Below, piece by piece: positions 1 to 11,299 of a DNA stretch of 64,000 nucleotides. The stretch is from Cryptomeria japonica (lineage: Eukaryota; Streptophyta; Pinopsida; Cupressales; Cupressaceae). The position numbers and the translations under genes are program-made. Every line of letters begins with the position of its first letter. Position 1 is the stretch's first letter. The stretch is taken from assembly GCF_030272615.1 (NCBI RefSeq), contig NC_081413.1:22200501-22264500 (forward strand). Reading direction: 5' to 3'. The notes beneath the pieces are model-generated. The model was not told the origin of the DNA, did not search any database, and worked only from the letters and a program-made list of their open reading frames with translations.

Positions 1-276
1 GTTGTGCACCAAAATGAGATTTCATAAATTAATTTATGTGCTTCATTACCTTCAGAAATTTTCCATCTTGCTGACCAAAATTTGTTGGTTATTTGCACAA
101 CTGGTTTTCTCAAACAAATATCTGGCCAAGCTTCTTATAGGTTCAATATATCATGAGTTCTGAAATCTGTCTAGAAATAAGAGCCACAGAGAAATTCTAC
201 TGGGGATTGGATCTAACTTTGAAAATATTTCAGATCATTGGTAGTCATGTAGGGTGAAAGTCTGACTGGAATATGG
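1..276. other. Spacer, nothing recognised
   Basis: AT-rich sequence with stops in all frames. I see no repeat or gene signature. The reading frame of the next feature is closed upstream by a TAG at 250-252. Confidence 0.5.
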
Positions 277-1158
277 ATGGCCAACAAACAATCCATACGG
301 GAAGTAAAGGATCAAATTAAGAAAGGGGACGAAGAAGGGAAAGATTGCAATGATATGATAATTTTGTTAAAGAACAATTGTTCACCAGATTTTTGTGATG
401 AAAGATGTGTGAGGCTTGAGATTGGTCCTCATATTAGATTGGAGGCAGAAATGGAGTTGGATGTGGTAAGGGAGTTGAATATGCGGAAGTGTTCTTGGAA
501 GATGGCAGTGGTCTCCATAATTGCTGTCATCATTGAAATGTCCTCATTTATTCAGGATCAAGTTGTTGCTGAAAATATGGTGAATGCAGTTATGAAAGCT
601 TGCTCTCAAGCATGGAATATCATGGACATAATTGAAATATCTGGTGGTCAAGCAGTTTAACTCAGTAAAGCAGCAAATAATGTCTTCCAGAGCCGACAAA
701 AGGAACGTAAATGGCTTGATTAAAATCTTCCAACCAGCAGGTCCGTTGGGAGGACACCTATAGAAGCCATGAAGAGTATTTTTAAGAAAGGAAAACAAAT
801 AGCTGATCAGTACTAGTCAAGAAAATGGAGTGAAACACTAGCAGGATGCTCCTTATATATGTTAGGAGTACACTTCAATGATGAGTTCACGAATGTAGTG
901 GTAATCGTCAATAAATTGAAGGGAATGTAAGCAGATGTGATAGCATCTTGCACAGTAAAAGTAGTGGGTGTGATAATGGAGGATTGGAAAAAACATGCAT
1001 CTTTGTATGACGAAGAACGCATTTTAAGAAATGCAGGCATTGCTGGGAAAGTGAAAGGTGTGACTGAAAAGTTGGAATGGAATTTAAAATGGAGTGCAGA
1101 TGAAGATACTCAATCATTTAAAACTATATTAGTAGAAGACCAGGTTCCCGCAATTTAA
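277..1158 (+). pseudogene. Unrecognised decayed ORF, about 294 codons with four in-frame stops
   Basis: A single reading frame runs from ATG 277 to TAA 1156-1158 and is broken only by stops at 658-660 (TAA), 721-723 (TAA), 814-816 (TAG) and 928-930 (TAA). There is no frameshift. The N-terminal third is rich in Lys/Glu/Asp and is followed by a hydrophobic stretch near residues 78-92 (AVVSIIAVIIEMSS). The last part (MEDWKKHASLYDEERILRNAG) is charged and helical-looking. Amino-acid-like composition on both sides of each stop suggests one former coding exon. I do not recognise the family; it could be a host gene exon or part of a transposon ORF. No splice sites or neighbouring gene signals help decide. 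Confidence 0.4.
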
Positions 1159-1429
1159 AACTTTTCAACATTGAGATGGCATAGATCATAAATATATATC
1201 ATTGTTCATGATTATTTTGTTCTATGGCTAGTACTTGACATATAGTTACAGTAGTTGATCTAGTTTCATTGAGTATGCATTTGTAATATTCAAGAGATAT
1301 TTGTAACTTAGTAGTTTCTCTAGTATATAGTTTATAGTTTGATTACATTATTTATTGTAGAATTTTGAACCTGACCTATCCTCTCTGAACCAATTGATTA
1401 ACAATAACATCAAAAGAATAAATTGCAAA
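1159..1429. other. AT-rich spacer
   Basis: No ORF, repeat or motif that I can support. Confidence 0.4.
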
Positions 1430-1824
1430 AAGAAATCACAATTCAGAATAAAAACAAAGTGCCTTGTTTTTTGGAATTGCACACACCAATTTCTTATATT
1501 GCAACATAATTAAAAAAATACAAATCTTATATATTTATAGATTATTATCTGCTTGTAAAAGCAAGGTCTCTAAAAATAAAACATACACTGAAAATAGAGA
1601 GCATCCATAGCATGCAATATTTGGTGAAAAAAAAAACCAACAGTTCTAAAGAAATCTCTAATCTAAGAATAGTCTAACTACATGCATAGAATGCTTTATT
1701 TGCATGAGAAATAAATAACTATTAACTAAATTAATCTAGTTGCATGTTGGTGTATGGTGGTGGAGTCTAAAAAATAGTTTGAGTTGTATGGAGCTGCATG
1801 CTAGAGCTGCATCAGTTATCAACA
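1430..1824 (-). repeat. Probable 3' LTR of truncated copia element 1 (left edge uncertain)
   Basis: On the minus strand the LTR begins TGTTGATAACTGATG at 1824, directly after a polypurine tract. A TATA-like TATAAATA on the minus strand lies near 1531-1538. The distal end is not defined because no second copy of this LTR is present in the window, so the left coordinate is a guess. Confidence 0.45.
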
Positions 1825-1838
1825 TACTCCCCCTTGAT
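1825..1838 (-). promoter_or_regulatory. Polypurine tract of copia element 1
   Basis: Minus strand reads ATCAAGGGGGAGTA immediately before the LTR start TG. This is the plus-strand primer site used in LTR retrotransposon reverse transcription. The junction CAGCATCAAGGGGGAGTATG recurs on the plus strand near 4837-4856. Confidence 0.7.
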
Positions 1839-1857
1839 GCTGAGCGGGCTCACAATC

Positions 1858-3284
1858 TTATCTCGTAGTGATATAAACTGAGCTTTTTGCAACTGCTTTG
1901 GTGAATATATCTGCTAGCTGATCCTGGGTGTTGATGTGCTTCAATTCAACGTCCTTCTTCTGTACCAAACCTCGTATGAAGTGATATTTCATATCAAAAT
2001 GCTTTGTTCTACTGTGATGAACTGAATTCTTAGTCAACTTTATGGCACTCACATTGTCACAATAAACTACTGTAGGCTGAATTTGTTTTTCTCCAATTTC
2101 TTCTAAAACTTTTTTGAGCCAACGAGCTTGTGTACCTGCTGAGGTAATTGCAACATACTTTACTTCTGTAGATGAGAGGGAAACAATACTTTGCTTTTTT
2201 GAGATTCAGGTAATCAAACTAGAACCAAAAGAAAAATAATTTCTAGATGTAGATTTACGGTCATCCATACTACCTCTCCAATCTGAATCACTAAAGCCTA
2301 CAAGATTGAAATTTTCAGAAAAGTAGTAATGAATACCAAAACTTAAATTCCCTTTCACATACCTCAAAATCCTCTTGGCTTCCTTCATATGTATTTTAGA
2401 TGGATTTGTCATATACCTTGAAACAAGTGAAACTGAATAGGCAATATCAGGCCTCATGTGGATTAGAAACATCAAGCTCCCCACAATACTTCTGTAAGTT
2501 GTCTCGTCAACTAAATCAGCACCATCATCTCTATATAACAAAACTCCATAAGCACTTGGAGTGGAGGCAGGGTTACAATCAGTACATACAAAATATCATC
2601 AACATACAAACTTATGATGAGAATATCAGTAACTTCTTGTTTTTAGTTAAGGGTAGGATCACTCTTACTTCTTTGGAAGCCATTCTCCTGAAAGTATCCA
2701 TCAATCCTGGCATACCATGCTCTTGTTTCTTGCTTGAGGCCATACAAAGCATTCTTCAACCTATACACTTGATAATCTTTTCCTTCCGCTTCAAAACCTT
2801 GTGGCTGCTCCACATATACTTCTTCTTCTAAGTACCCATTCAAGAAGGGACTTTTCACGTCCATATGATGTATGCTCCACTTCTTCTAAGCTGCTAATGA
2901 AATCAACATTCTTATGGTCTCTTTTCTTTCTACTGGTGAAAATATATTTTCATAATCAATTTCATACTTCTATGTGAAGTCTTTAGCAACTAATCTTGCC
3001 TTGTGTCTTTCAACACTCCCATCACTATTAAACTTGGTCTTGTAGACCCATTTGGTGTCAATCCTTTTTTTGTCATGTGGAAGTTTTGTTAACTCACAAG
3101 TGTCATTCCTATGAATGGAATCCATCTCTTCTTCCATGGCTTTCACCCAAACCTCATTAGCACATGCATCTTCAAAAGATGATGGTTCAAAATCAGCCTT
3201 GGCTAATAAAGCAAAATTCACTGTCTCACCTATTGGGTTTTCTTCATGTACTTGATTTCCACTCCTCTGATAGATATCACTCAA
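1858..3284 (-). pseudogene. Ty1/copia reverse transcriptase-RNase H, decayed (element 1)
   Basis: Read from 3284 downward. The RT_2 N-terminus is present (WVKAMEEEMDSI, then DTKWVYKTKFNSDGSVERHKARLVAKDF, 2970-3284). It is followed by [24 protein letters not shown] and [11 protein letters not shown] (2643-2864), the catalytic YVDD near 2594-2605, the thumb and RNase H entry (SIVGSLMFLIHMRPDIAYSV and FSDSDWRGSMDDRKSTS, 2206-2541), and the RNase H tail HSRTKHFDMKYHFIR and QLADIFTKAV (1858-2052). Order and motifs are those of Ty1/copia Pol. The frame is broken by stops and shifts at about 2060-2200, 2545-2640 and 2865-2970. Integrase and protease are missing upstream. The YVDD motif itself survives. 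Confidence 0.9.
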
Positions 3285-3427
3285 TCTCCTTACCTTCCTT
3301 GTAGAACTTCACCATTTTCAACTTTTGATACATCATCCATATCAGTTGATTGATCAAGGGAACAAAGCAAATCTTTTGTACCATAAGAGACATCACAAAC
3401 TGACCTTTTAGATTTTAAAAGCTCATT

Positions 3428-3760
3428 TTATTTTTCTAACAATTTTAACTTCTTTACCAAATCTTCATTCACCTTCTTGACTTCATCAAACAACTTTAAC
3501 GTTTCTTTTAATTCTCCATTTTCCTGTTTAACTTTGTCCATTTTTTTTTGAAGAGTATCATTCTCACATGAACTTTCATAAATATCTTTTCGTAATTGCC
3601 ATATCTTTTCTATCAAATCTGAATTAGACTTTTCCAATTTCATCAATTCTTGTTTTAAAAGATCCTTCTCACAAATCAGGTTTACATTTTCTTTCTTACC
3701 TCTTTTACCTAATTTCTCCATTGAAACAAATAAAAAATTACCTGATAGCTTCACAATCTA
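3428..3760 (-). pseudogene. Coiled-coil ORF upstream of copia element 1 RT (gag-side fragment)
   Basis: A 108-residue Lys/Glu/Leu-rich protein with heptad-like spacing (KDLLKQELMKLEKSNSDLIEKI, then KKMDKVKQENGELKETLKLF) predicts a long coiled coil. Coiled-coil-like sequence continues, with stops, toward the primer binding site at 4145. It sits where Gag would be in element 1, so I take it as the Gag-side remnant. Similar coiled-coil proteins occur in the nested element at 48.5-53.4 kb. No zinc knuckle is seen here. Alternative: a fragment of an accessory ORF. Confidence 0.5.
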
Positions 3761-4144
3761 CTTGGACCTCATAGACTTCTTCACGCAAACTATTTTCTTG
3801 TAGTTGCCAATATTTATTTTTCACTTGTAAATTCTCTTTAATCTTCTCTCTTAAATGTTTTTTAACTCTTTGCTAAAATAACTTCAGACAACTACTGACA
3901 AACTTCTTACACCGTGGGCTTCAATAAAAAAAAATGACTTTGAAAATTTCCTTCAATCTACTCCCAGTTTGACTAATTCTATATCACCTATTCTTGCATC
4001 TCTTATCTCATTAAATCTTCCTCAAGACTTGTTAAGTTAGCTTCTCAAATGGCTGCACACTTTCTGTTAACAAATTTTGAAATATAATCTTCTTCCTTTT
4101 TTAACGCTGCAAAATCTCGAACTCTTCCCTAGATCTTTTCTAAT

Positions 4145-4156
4145 GCTCTGATACCA
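4145..4156 (-). promoter_or_regulatory. Primer binding site, initiator tRNA-Met type (element 1)
   Basis: Minus strand reads TGGTATCAGAGC, matching the 3' end of plant initiator tRNA-Met, the usual primer for copia and many gypsy elements. A 5' LTR should begin within a few bases to the right, but the sequence there is a different one (the G-patch fragment). Confidence 0.8.
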
Positions 4157-4164
4157 TTTTTCAT

Positions 4165-4560
4165 ATGGGTGAATCTTCAAATTTTGCAGGTGCATGTTGT
4201 GATTTGAAAAACAAAGGTTATTTTGAAAATAATATTGGTATAAAGATCATGCAAAAAATGGGTTATAAAGGAAAAGGTCTGGGAAAGCATGGGAAAGGAA
4301 TAAGAGAGCCCATTAAGCAAACTATGAGGCCCAAGTATGAAGGCTTGGGATATGATAAGAAATAAAAATTTGATGTTGCTAGTGTTACAGGCTCATGAAA
4401 ATCAACTGAAAGAATTCAATGTTCACATTTCCATAGAGAAGGACATAAAAAAGATAAGTGTTGGGATCTTCACCCTTGTTCAATTTGTGGGTTGAAGAAT
4501 CATTGTGAAAATTTTATGTTGGAGCAAAGAGATGAATGGGCAATCTAGGAAAGGCTATAT
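4165..4560 (+). pseudogene. G-patch plus CCHC zinc-knuckle fragment
   Basis: The first 66 codons (4165-4365) encode a G-patch: IKIMQKMGYKGKGLGKHGKG, then EPIKQTMRPKYEGLGY, with the expected glycines and aromatic residues. In the same frame after the stop at 4363-4365, up to about 4530, follows a Cys/His-rich stretch (CSHFHREGHKKDKC and HPCSICGLKNHCE) resembling a retroelement-type zinc knuckle. G-patch modules bind nucleic acid or helicases and are known in some retroviral and plant LTR-element polyproteins as well as host RNA-processing proteins. The position just before a PPT and LTR (4855) suggests a retroelement origin. The ORF is closed by stops (4396-4398 and after about 4545) and lacks its 5' part. 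Confidence 0.6.
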
Positions 4561-4840
4561 GCAGATTGATTATGGTTGGATCAATGGATCCTATTGGTAA
4601 AAGTTAATGACTATGTTTAGAAGGTTGTACAAACCTAAATGTTCACATGTGAATAGGAGAAGTGATCGAACACAGTTTAGATGTTCGAGTCAAGTAGGAG
4701 ATGACGACTTGCTATGATGCCACATTGAAGTGCCATGAGTCTTCTTTAGAGAAAGAAAGGGAAGACTTTGTGATCTCTCATGAAGTGAGTTGCAAAGATC
4801 CATTTTGTCCAAGCTTTGAGATTATTTTGTGAGTCTCAGC
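4561..4840. other. Degenerate internal sequence before the PPT
   Basis: No supportable ORF. Probably the decayed 3' part of the element ending at 5266. Confidence 0.4.
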
Positions 4841-4842
4841 AT

Positions 4843-4854
4843 CAAGGGGGAGTA
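4843..4854 (+). promoter_or_regulatory. Polypurine tract, plus-strand element
   Basis: CAAGGGGGAGTA directly precedes an LTR beginning TGAAGATAATTGATG. Same motif as the minus-strand PPT at 1825-1838. Confidence 0.65.
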
Positions 4855-5266
4855 TGAAGATAATTGATGTTGTGAACATGCATGCAACTCTTGCTTTAAT
4901 TTTAGAACTCTAGTTTGCTTTTGTGCACAAGAAGAAAACTATTTTTAGTTTTCTTTTGGACAATTACCTTAGTTTTATTTTTAGTGGAATAAAGCATGTG
5001 CACTCACATGTATTGTTTTATTTTTAGGAGAATATTTATAGTTTTATTTAGTTTATTATTTTTATTTGAATAATGCATAATGAATGCATGAAATATAATC
5101 AAGAGTGAACTATTTGTTGAAAGAGGCTGCAACCTCTATAAAAACTGTTGAATTGCAATTTTAGTATAGCCCGCAACAATGTAATTGGGTTTTCCAAATT
5201 TGAATAAAAGATTTTGTTTGTGTCAAAAGATTTTTTGTTTCTTTATGCTCTGTTTTAGATTCTACA
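4855..5266 (+). repeat. LTR (3') of a truncated copia-like element
   Basis: Begins TGAAGA after a PPT and probably ends TTCTACA at 5266. It contains a TATA box (TATAAAAA, 5137-5144) and a polyadenylation signal (AATAAA, 5203-5208) in the order expected of an LTR promoter and terminator. No partner LTR is visible upstream, so the right edge rests on the TG/CA rule only. Confidence 0.55.
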
Positions 5267-6783
5267 TTTATTAGTGGGTGAAAGTTAGTTATGTCAAATA
5301 AACCGTATTTATGTACACTCTTGTACATTGTTTTATGGAGGAAAATAATTTATGATTTGTTTGCACGGGTGTTTCTTCCATTTATTCTTTTCTGCATTTG
5401 GTCTTGCATACTGTGCTTTGTTGTAAAAGTGGTATGAAAACCAACATAGCAAGGAAGATCAAAATTTATGTTAATTGAACCCACCTGAAAATTGTTAATT
5501 GTTTTGGTTGGAAATTTGGTTGACCCGATCTCAAGTCAATTTGTAGTTTCAAAGAGTCAATTGTATGTGTTCACAGCCTCTATGTGTATATCAAAGAGAT
5601 GATTTTTAATCTGGGAGTTTAAATAACAGATCTATAGGTTTATGTTCTATATACACTCATGCCATGTTTTTGTCATTTTTATTAGTTAAATATAGGCCTC
5701 TGGGTGTTCTATTATTGAATTATTGATTTTTTTTTTTCTAAATCCATCTTTGATTTGCATGTGATTCATGATTACACATTGATCAGAAGAAAATTTGAAT
5801 TATATATTTTTTTAGTTTGTCTATACATTAGTAATTTGCATTTTTTAAGGAATGCTCTTTCAAAATATCATCTACAACTCTTGGAGACCTTTCCAACGAG
5901 TTAAACGACTCGTAATTTTGAGTCCCAAGCAGAAAGTTATGACTAGTTGAAGTTAGGATAAAATTTCATATAGTTTCTTGAAAATTTCCTAGTTTTTAGA
6001 TTTTATTATGTAATGAAATAATGTGACTGTTGGACTTCGATTCTCAAGAGGTTTTTGTGACCTTTGAAATCTCATGAACTTCTACATGTTGGATTTTTGA
6101 ATGGAATAGATTACTTTTTGTCTTGCTTCAATTCTATGCTTTCTGATTCTTGTAAATAGAATTTATAATACCGCAAGTTCTCACTCAGGTATTGTCATCC
6201 GAATCCATAATTTTGATCACACATCTCCTTTAATCACATTGTAAGCAATGAAGAATCTTAAATTGACTTGACTTTCCTAACTAATTATGATATCATGTTA
6301 GACTTTTCATGAACAGATTATGAATTAAAAATGCCTACGAATTAATTTGACTATGACTTATTTTCCAACACACCTACCCTCAAATAGAATCTATGGCTTT
6401 AACTGTCTAACAAAGCAAGCGTATAAATTCATCGCTTTAACTGTCTAACAAAGCAAGCGTATAAATTCATCGATCATCTTTAAGTTGCACTTCGTAATAA
6501 TTATTAATTTATGCCTCGTTGGATATTGAAAGAAGTAATATTTAATAAGTTCATTTCTTTCAAATATTGTCTATAGTGGAGACACAATTGGGAAAATGTG
6601 ATGTCCTGTTTCATTTGCTGAAAGAAAGTTTTCCATTTTTATTGTTTTCAACGTTTAAAGATGAAACAAATTTCTTTCAGGCCTACACATTGCAGAAGAA
6701 GAATGAGCTTGTTTAAAGCTGAGAGTAATTTAACCAGACACACAATAATTGATTACTGTATGTCTGGATGTCCACGTTCAGTT
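5267..6783. other. Spacer with one short tandem duplication
   Basis: AT-rich with no coding signal. The only structure I can support is the 38-bp duplication at 6396-6471. Confidence 0.5.
6396..6471. repeat. Perfect 38-bp tandem duplication
   Basis: Two identical 38-bp units (6396-6433 and 6434-6471), each starting GCTTTAACTGTCTAAC. Identity of the copies indicates a recent event, possibly replication slippage. Confidence 0.9.
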
Positions 6784-7236
6784 TGAAAGCCGAGATCAGA
6801 ATAATATTCATGTTACAGCATTGAACACATATTGCTACAGCAATGAGGAAAAGGTAATCTTTTATTAATCATTCATAAAATCTGATTACAATGCCAGAGA
6901 GCTTTTCAGCTGCATGGAGAATCAGGAATAAATATACAACTAACAGTCCACATACGTAATTCTTTGCATGACTGGTTTTTGGTTGTTAGAGAGACAACTA
7001 TAATTACTTGAGCATATAGTGGTGCATGCGAGGAGGACATTTAGGAAAAGAGGGAACTGATTGTTCCTTATTTTGAACTATTTACCTAATTTTAAAATGT
7101 GTCTACATACAAATTCATGCAAAATAGTAATCGACCCATACATGCATACAGGATACATATGAGTTAACTGAATGTGAATCGCTGACTTAACAGACTGCAT
7201 ACATGCAAGGAGTGAAGAAATTAATTTGTTCTAACA
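6784..7236 (-). repeat. 3' LTR of copia element 2
   Basis: Aligns along its length with 11399-11885. On the minus strand it begins TGTTAGAACAAAT and ends CTTTCA. It lacks the roughly 17-bp segment with the TATA box found in the other copy near 11531-11547. Confidence 0.9.
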
Positions 7237-9102
7237 TTTCTCCTTAATTTTTTCATCATCTATTATTTCAAGATTTTGTCTTAGATACTCAAAATTCTCT
7301 TTAGGCAATGCCTTAGTAAAAATATCTGCCAATTGGTTTTCAGATCTGCAAAATTCAAGGTAGATTTCTCCATTGTTGACCAATTCGGTGATAAAAGGAT
7401 ATCTTGTATCAATGTGCTTGCTCCTTTGATGGAAAACAAGATTTTCTGATAATGCAATTACTGATTTATTGTCACAAAACACTGGTGTAGGCTCCTCTTG
7501 TGCTTGCAATAGATCCTTCAATATTCTTCTCATCCAGATTGTTTGACATGCTACTGATGTGGATGCTACATATTCAGCTTCAGCTGATGAAAGGGTCACT
7601 ATAGGTTGCTTCTTTGATGCCCATGAAATTGCACCTGTGCCAGAATGAAAAATATATCTGGAAGTGCTCTTCCTATCATCAATGTTACCTACAAAATCAC
7701 TGTCAGTATAACCAATCAAATCGAACTCATTAGTGGTGGAATAGAAAATTCCATATCCCTTAGTTCCTGCAAAATATCTCAATATCCTATTTCCAACTTG
7801 CCAATGTGAGTCTTTTGGTGACTCCATGAATCTTGAGATTAAACTAACACCATACATGATGTTTGTCCTTGTAGTTGTTAGATACTTGAGACTTCCAACA
7901 AGCCTCTTAAATAAAGTTGGATCAACATTTGTCTGCTTGTCTTATTTTCTTAATTTTGTTCTTGTTGCAACTGGGGTTGGTGTTGGTTTAGAATTTAGCA
8001 TATTAAACTTCCTCAATACATCCTTTGCATACTTAGATTAACAAATACAAACTCCTTTATCAGATTGAACAACTTTAATGCCTAAAAAATATCTCATCAA
8101 ACCCAAATCTGTCATTTCAAATTCCTTCCTCATTGCTAATTTAAAAGTGTCTATAGAACAATTTCCAGTGAAAATAAAATTATCTATATATAAGCACACA
8201 ATCAAAATCTAACCTTCCTTGTTAATCTTTATGTATATAGTGGGATCATTACTACTTCTGCTGAAACCATTGTTTGTCATGTATGAATCAATCCTGCTAT
8301 ACCATGCTCTAGGTCCTTGTTTGAGACCATAGAGTGCCTTCTTCAATCTATAGACCTTCTCTTCATGTCAATGCACTTCATAACCTGGTGGCTATTTCAC
8401 ATACACTTCTTCTTCTAGAAAACCATTCAAAACTGCAGATTTAACATCCATTTGAAAAAGTTTTGAATTATTTTGAGCAACTATTACTAAAACCACTCTA
8501 ATTGTATCAAGCGTAGCAACTGGTGCAAATGTTTCAGTATAATCAATTCTATGTTGTTGTACATAACCTTTTGTTGCTAATCTAGCCTAATGTTTATCAA
8601 TTTCACCTTTTGCATTAAATTTGGTTTTATAAGCCCATTTGATACCAATGCAGTCTTTACCTTCATTTAGATCCAGAAGCTCCTAAGTCTGATTTCTTTA
8701 AATGGAATCAATTTCTTCATCCATGGCCTTGATCCAATTTTCCTCCTTAACCGCTTCTTCAAAACACATAGGATCACAAGGGAATAAAGAAAAGTTTGAA
8801 CTAAAATTAAAGCATTCTTTACCTTGTTCATATATCTCTTTCAAGCTTCTCATTTTCTTGCATTTTGATTTAACAAATGTAGGAGTTGTCTCATTACCTT
8901 CTTTTGGAGTGGGATGCTCTGCATGTCTTGATGATTGACCTTGCAAAATATTTATTGGTGGAGTGCTTGGTCCTTCTTGATTTGTGTGATCAACTTGTTC
9001 TTCTTCATTATTTGGTATTGGTGCTCTAGTTATGATTGATTTATCAATATTATCATCCCATGCTTCTTCCTCCTTAAATATGACATCCCTACTTGTAATC
9101 AT
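7231..9102 (-). pseudogene. Copia element 2 RT and RNase H region
   Basis: The RNase H end is one open 208-codon frame (7231-7857). It holds LIGYTDSDFVGNIDDRKSTS, the SSAEAEY core, the HIDTRYPFI stretch and QLADIFTKALP, all typical copia RNase H landmarks; the frame ends inside the PPT/LTR junction. Upstream, the RT (about 7860-8700) is readable but riddled with stops: fragments matching the FNG, YGLKQ and polymerase palm regions are seen on the minus strand. The linker between integrase and RT is 8698-9102 (DVIFKEEEAWDD, then CFEEAVKEENWIKAMDEEIDSI). RT would have copied the element's RNA in cytoplasmic particles. It is not functional now. Confidence 0.85.
7237..7247 (-). promoter_or_regulatory. 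Polypurine tract of copia element 2
   Basis: Minus strand reads TTAAGGAGAAA immediately before the LTR start TGTTAG. Confidence 0.75.
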
Positions 9103-9149
9103 CTTCTTTGAAACTGGGTTATATAATCTATAAGCTTTTGACTACTCAC

Positions 9150-9960
9150 TATAACCAATAAAAATACATTTTCCACTCTTATCATCCAATTTTATCCTTA
9201 TTTCAGCTGAACTAAAACATATGCAACACATCCAAAGATTCTAAGATGAGATATTGAATGTTTCTTACCACTCCATGCTTCTTGAAAGATCTTGTCTTTA
9301 ACACTCTTGGTGGGACTTCTATTCGAAATATATATGGCACATGCTACTACTTCAGCCCAAAAATTATTAGATAAATTTTTTAGCTTTTAACATACTTCTT
9401 TCCATCTCCATTATGGTTCTATTTTTCCTCTCTGTTACACCATTCTATTATGGTATGTACCTTGTTGTGAATTGTTTCTTGATCCCCCAATCTCTGCAAA
9501 AATCCAAAAATTCATTAGAACTGTATTCACCACCTCTATTAGGTTTGAGTACCTTTATGAAGAGTCCACTTTGTTTTTCCACCATTGATTTGAACTCCTT
9601 AAATTTATACAAAGAATCTCTCCTTCAAAAAATATATCCAAGTTTTCTTGCTGAAATCATAAATAAATGTCAGAAAATATAGACTTCCTCCTAAATATGG
9701 GGTTTTCATTGGGCCACATATATTAGTGTGGACAAGCTCCAAAGTTACTCTTTCTCTATTTGAGCTTCCTGCAGGGAAGCTTTCTCTATGTTGTTTTGCC
9801 ATTATACAACTTTCACAAGAATTAGTAGGTTGCATGATAGGTGGCAAACCTTTTACCATATCCTTTCTTTGCAATAAAATCAATCCATCAAAATGAAGAT
9901 GTCCATACCTCAAATGCCAGAGCCATGTCTGGTTTAAAATTTATGCCTTGAAATTAGCTT
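9150..9960 (-). pseudogene. Copia element 2 integrase, decayed
   Basis: The GAG-pre-integrase zinc region (WHLRYGHLHFDGL, then CESCIMAKQHRESFP) is followed by the rve core start ELVHTNICGPM (9605-9913). In copia integrases this is normally HTDxxGPM, so the first catalytic Asp is Asn here. The second block reads IYDFSKKTW instead of the usual IDDYSR. Core sequence continues to about 9150 with stops, including the CAIYISNRSPTKSV and FGCVAYV-like motifs of the C-terminal half. Such changes would abolish integration. Confidence 0.8.
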
Positions 9961-10020
9961 CCTCTATTCCATGCATCTAAAGGGGAAACATCCGGTTCTT
10001 GGTCATTTGGACCTTGGTAA

Positions 10021-10350
10021 TCAACTTGTCACTAGGATTTTATCCAAGATTGTGCAAACATCAATATTAAAGAGAAATTTGTATCCTTTTTTAATTAACT
10101 GACCAACACTCATTAGATTGTGTTTTAATCTAGGTACATAATAATCATCCAGAATAAACCATTTTTCTCCATTTTTAGTCAACACATTTATTACACCTTT
10201 CCCCATTATAGATACTAAATTATCATTTCCCAATTTTATTTCAAATTTCATATAATCATCCAAATTAGAAAACATTTCTCTATTTTCAGTCATGTGGTTA
10301 CTACAGACACTATCTAAAAACCATAAAACCTTAGAGTTTTCTTGTGCCAC
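10021..10350 (-). pseudogene. Copia element 2 aspartic protease
   Basis: 109 residues with WFLDSVCSNHMTENREMF. The copia consensus is D-S-G-C/A, so the Gly after DS is Val. Downstream VPRLKHNLMSVGQLIKKGY is the conserved protease C-terminal region leading to GAG-pre-integrase. The enzyme cleaves the Gag-Pol polyprotein. The DSG-to-DSV change should inactivate it. Confidence 0.85.
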
Positions 10351-10398
10351 ATTTCATGTTACAAATAAACTACCTGAATTATTATCAGATACATCTTT

Positions 10399-11299
10399 TT
10401 AATTTGCTCTAGATTTCTCAAATTTTGCTTGTTTCTTTCTACAATCATATGCAAAATGACCACATTTCTTATAGTAATAGAATTGAATATTGGATTTATC
10501 AAACCTTGATGATTGTTCTTGAGATTGGTTTCTACCTCGTCCTCTATTATTGAAACTACAATTGGACTGATTAGTCCTTTCTCCTTGATCTGTATTCATT
10601 TGTTTACATTTGCCTCTTCCTATTCCTAATGAACCTTGTGCTCTAAAAGGATTCTCAAAAGAGGTATTATTGTTTCTATTCAATCTTGATTCATGTGCAA
10701 ATAAATAACCCATTAAATCATCTACTGATAACTGTGACAAATCTTTTGATTCTTCAATTGCTACAACTATAGAGTCAAATTTACTAGGTAAGCTCCCGAG
10801 AATTTTTTCAATCACCTTTTGATCTCTTAATTCTTCTACATTAGATCTAATTTGATTCACAACATTCAATACTTGATTTATAAATTGGTCTACATACTTA
10901 GATTCTTTCATTTGCAATTTTTTTAAATTTCTCCTAAGGGATTGTAATTTAGCCACTTTCACCTTTTTATTACCCTGATAGGCTGTCTCTAGAATCTCCG
11001 ATGCTTTCTTGGATTTTGTTGCTGCTGAAACTTTAGGAAAGATTGACCCATCCATTGCTTGCTGAATTAAAAACAAGGCTTTTGCATCCCTTTTTGCTAT
11101 TATCTTTAAGCTGATCCTTTTCTGCTTGTTGTAATCTCTCAGAAGCTGCTTCATTCCGTGGTTCTGCAAAACCTTTCTCTACCAAATCCAAAATACATTG
11201 TGAGTAAAACTCAGTCTTCATTTTAATTGCCCAAAACTCATAATTCTTACCATTGAAGATTGGAATTTGTGGCTGAATTTGAGCATTATTTCTTGCCAT
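10399..11299 (-). pseudogene. Copia element 2 Gag
   Basis: Two overlapping frames, 11033-11299 (IFNGKNYEFWAIKMKTEF, the usual copia Gag start) and 10399-11169, joined by a frameshift near 11080-11130. The second contains the UBN2-type Gag core (LQMKESKYVDQFINQVLNVV, then KVIEKILGSLPSKFD and VAIEESKDLSQLSVDDL), a basic linker and a CCHC region at the end. The knuckle reads FYYYKKCGHFAYDC, so the first two cysteines are lost. Start ATG at 11297-11299 fits the known MA...F.G.NY.FW N-terminus. Confidence 0.85.
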
